Of a stretch of DNA of 62,117 bases, positions 61,726-62,117 are shown in pieces. Every line of letters begins with the position of its first letter. The stretch's first letter is position 1. Both the position numbers and the translations under genes were made by a program. The notes under the pieces are model-generated. The model had not been told where the DNA came from, did not search any database, and worked only from the letters and a program-made list of their open reading frames with translations. The DNA comes from Marmoricola sp. (GTDB lineage Bacteria > Actinomycetota > Actinomycetes > Propionibacteriales > Nocardioidaceae), in contig NZ_JAOPXI010000041.1 of the NCBI RefSeq assembly GCF_025965215.1, positions 1 through 62,117 on the forward strand. Reading direction: 5' to 3'.

Positions 61726-61770
61726 TTGACGGTGGAGGGATGTGGAGTAAAGTGGGGGAAAGTGGTGGAC
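61726..61770 (+). promoter_or_regulatory. mraZ promoter with four phased MraZ boxes
   Basis: Four GTGGNG hexamers start at 61732, 61742, 61752 and 61762, exactly 10 bases apart (one helical turn). This matches the tandem GTGG-type boxes bound by MraZ. They overlap a promoter with -35 TTGACG (61726-61731) and -10 TAAAGT (61748-61753), 16-base spacer, so MraZ probably represses its own operon. Confidence 0.8.
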
Positions 61771-61790
61771 GAGAGGGACGGGGTGGCGAG

Positions 61791-62117
61791 ATGTTTTCCG
61801 GCACCTTCACTCCTCGGCTCGATGACAAGGGCCGGCTCGTCCTTCCGTCGAAATTCCGAGAGGCGATGGGGGACGGGCTGGTGATCACCCGAGGTCAGGA
61901 GCGCTCCATCGATATGCGCACCAAGGCCGACTTCGACGTGTTCGCCGAGAAGTTCCAGAACGCCTCGCAGACCGACGCCCGCCTCCGCGGCTACGGCCGG
62001 ATGTTGTTCGCCCTCGCCTCGGAGCAGGTGCCGGACAAGCAGGGTCGGTTCACGGTCACTCCCGAGCTGCGCCAGTACGCCGGGCTCGACCGGGAATGCG
62101 TCGTGATCGGTATCTAC
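61791..62117 (+). CDS. mraZ: Transcriptional regulator MraZ, 5' part (3' end outside window)
   Basis: The first 109 codons are present. The start FSGTFTPRLDDKGRLVLPSKFREAM is the first of two SpoVT/AbrB-like domains, and a second begins near LASEQVPDKQGRFTVTPELRQYAGL; the conserved DKGR and DKQGR turns are both visible. MraZ forms a ring and regulates the division and cell-wall (dcw) cluster that normally follows. The ATG at 61791 is 21 bases after the last MraZ box. Confidence 0.96.
   Translation, partial: MFSGTFTPRLDDKGRLVLPSKFREAMGDGLVITRGQERSIDMRTKADFDVFAEKFQNASQTDARLRGYGRMLFALASEQVPDKQGRFTVTPELRQYAGLDRECVVIGIY

Overview
The window is high-GC DNA from an actinomycete. Gene content and order (actinobacterial FtsK-RodZ-RimO-PgsA-CinA block, RNase J next to DapA, class II DAHP synthase near a PASTA kinase, polyprenyl synthase, MetF and MraZ, mycobacterial-type LexA boxes, DUF2630, DUF3040, DUF222-HNH and SAV_6107-family proteins) point to Propionibacteriales, most likely a Nocardioides-like member of Nocardioidaceae. 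The family-level placement is inference. No rRNA, tRNA, CRISPR array, insertion sequence or prophage was seen, and no stretch of more than 300 bases lacks a gene.

Layout. 1-5.2 kb: 3' part of pnp, an M16 zinc peptidase, a SatD-like regulator with a membrane partner, dapB and a DUF2630 protein. 5.2-6.8 kb: AzlD/AzlC exporter and a GNAT acetyltransferase. 6.9-10.3 kb: a tightly overlapping paaABCDE operon for phenylacetyl-CoA epoxidase. 10.3-14.2 kb: an EamA permease, thyA-folA, a luciferase-like oxidoreductase and a lipoprotein. 14.3-18.7 kb: dapA, RNase J and three small genes. 18.8-29.2 kb: ftsK, an unusually long RodZ-like protein, rimO, pgsA, a GH15 enzyme, a CinA-type amidase and a coiled-coil protein. 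29.2-33.6 kb: glpK, a DUF1028 protein, a phosphofructokinase with pyrophosphate-type specificity residues, and a quinone oxidoreductase broken by a frameshift. 33.7-45.8 kb: class II DAHP synthase, then a mixed block (cupredoxin, threonine aldolase, HNH protein, a second unrelated DAHP synthase, two DUF4190 proteins, SoxR and its divergent SDR, a QueA-like protein, an EamA permease, TetR and an MFS exporter). 45.9-50.7 kb: PASTA kinase, Rv2175c-like DNA-binding protein, polyprenyl synthase and metF. 50.8-53.4 kb: carotenoid-type oxidoreductase, a PPOX flavoprotein and a YbaK-type deacylase. 53.4-56.4 kb: a LexA-box-controlled cluster of a DUF6504 protein, a HEPN protein, a methyltransferase and DNA polymerase IV. 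56.5-62.1 kb: DUF3040, the transglutaminase-DUF58-MoxR operon, and the start of mraZ at the head of the division/cell-wall cluster.

Core themes are lysine/diaminopimelate and aromatic amino-acid synthesis, folate/thymidylate metabolism, RNA turnover, chromosome segregation and cell-wall control. The clearest regulatory sites are the perfect LexA box at 53446-53463, a near-perfect one ahead of the DUF222-HNH gene, a SoxR box, a pair of TetR operators overlapping a good promoter, and four phased MraZ boxes. The most interesting candidate system is the SOS-controlled HEPN/DUF6504/methyltransferase/DinB cluster.
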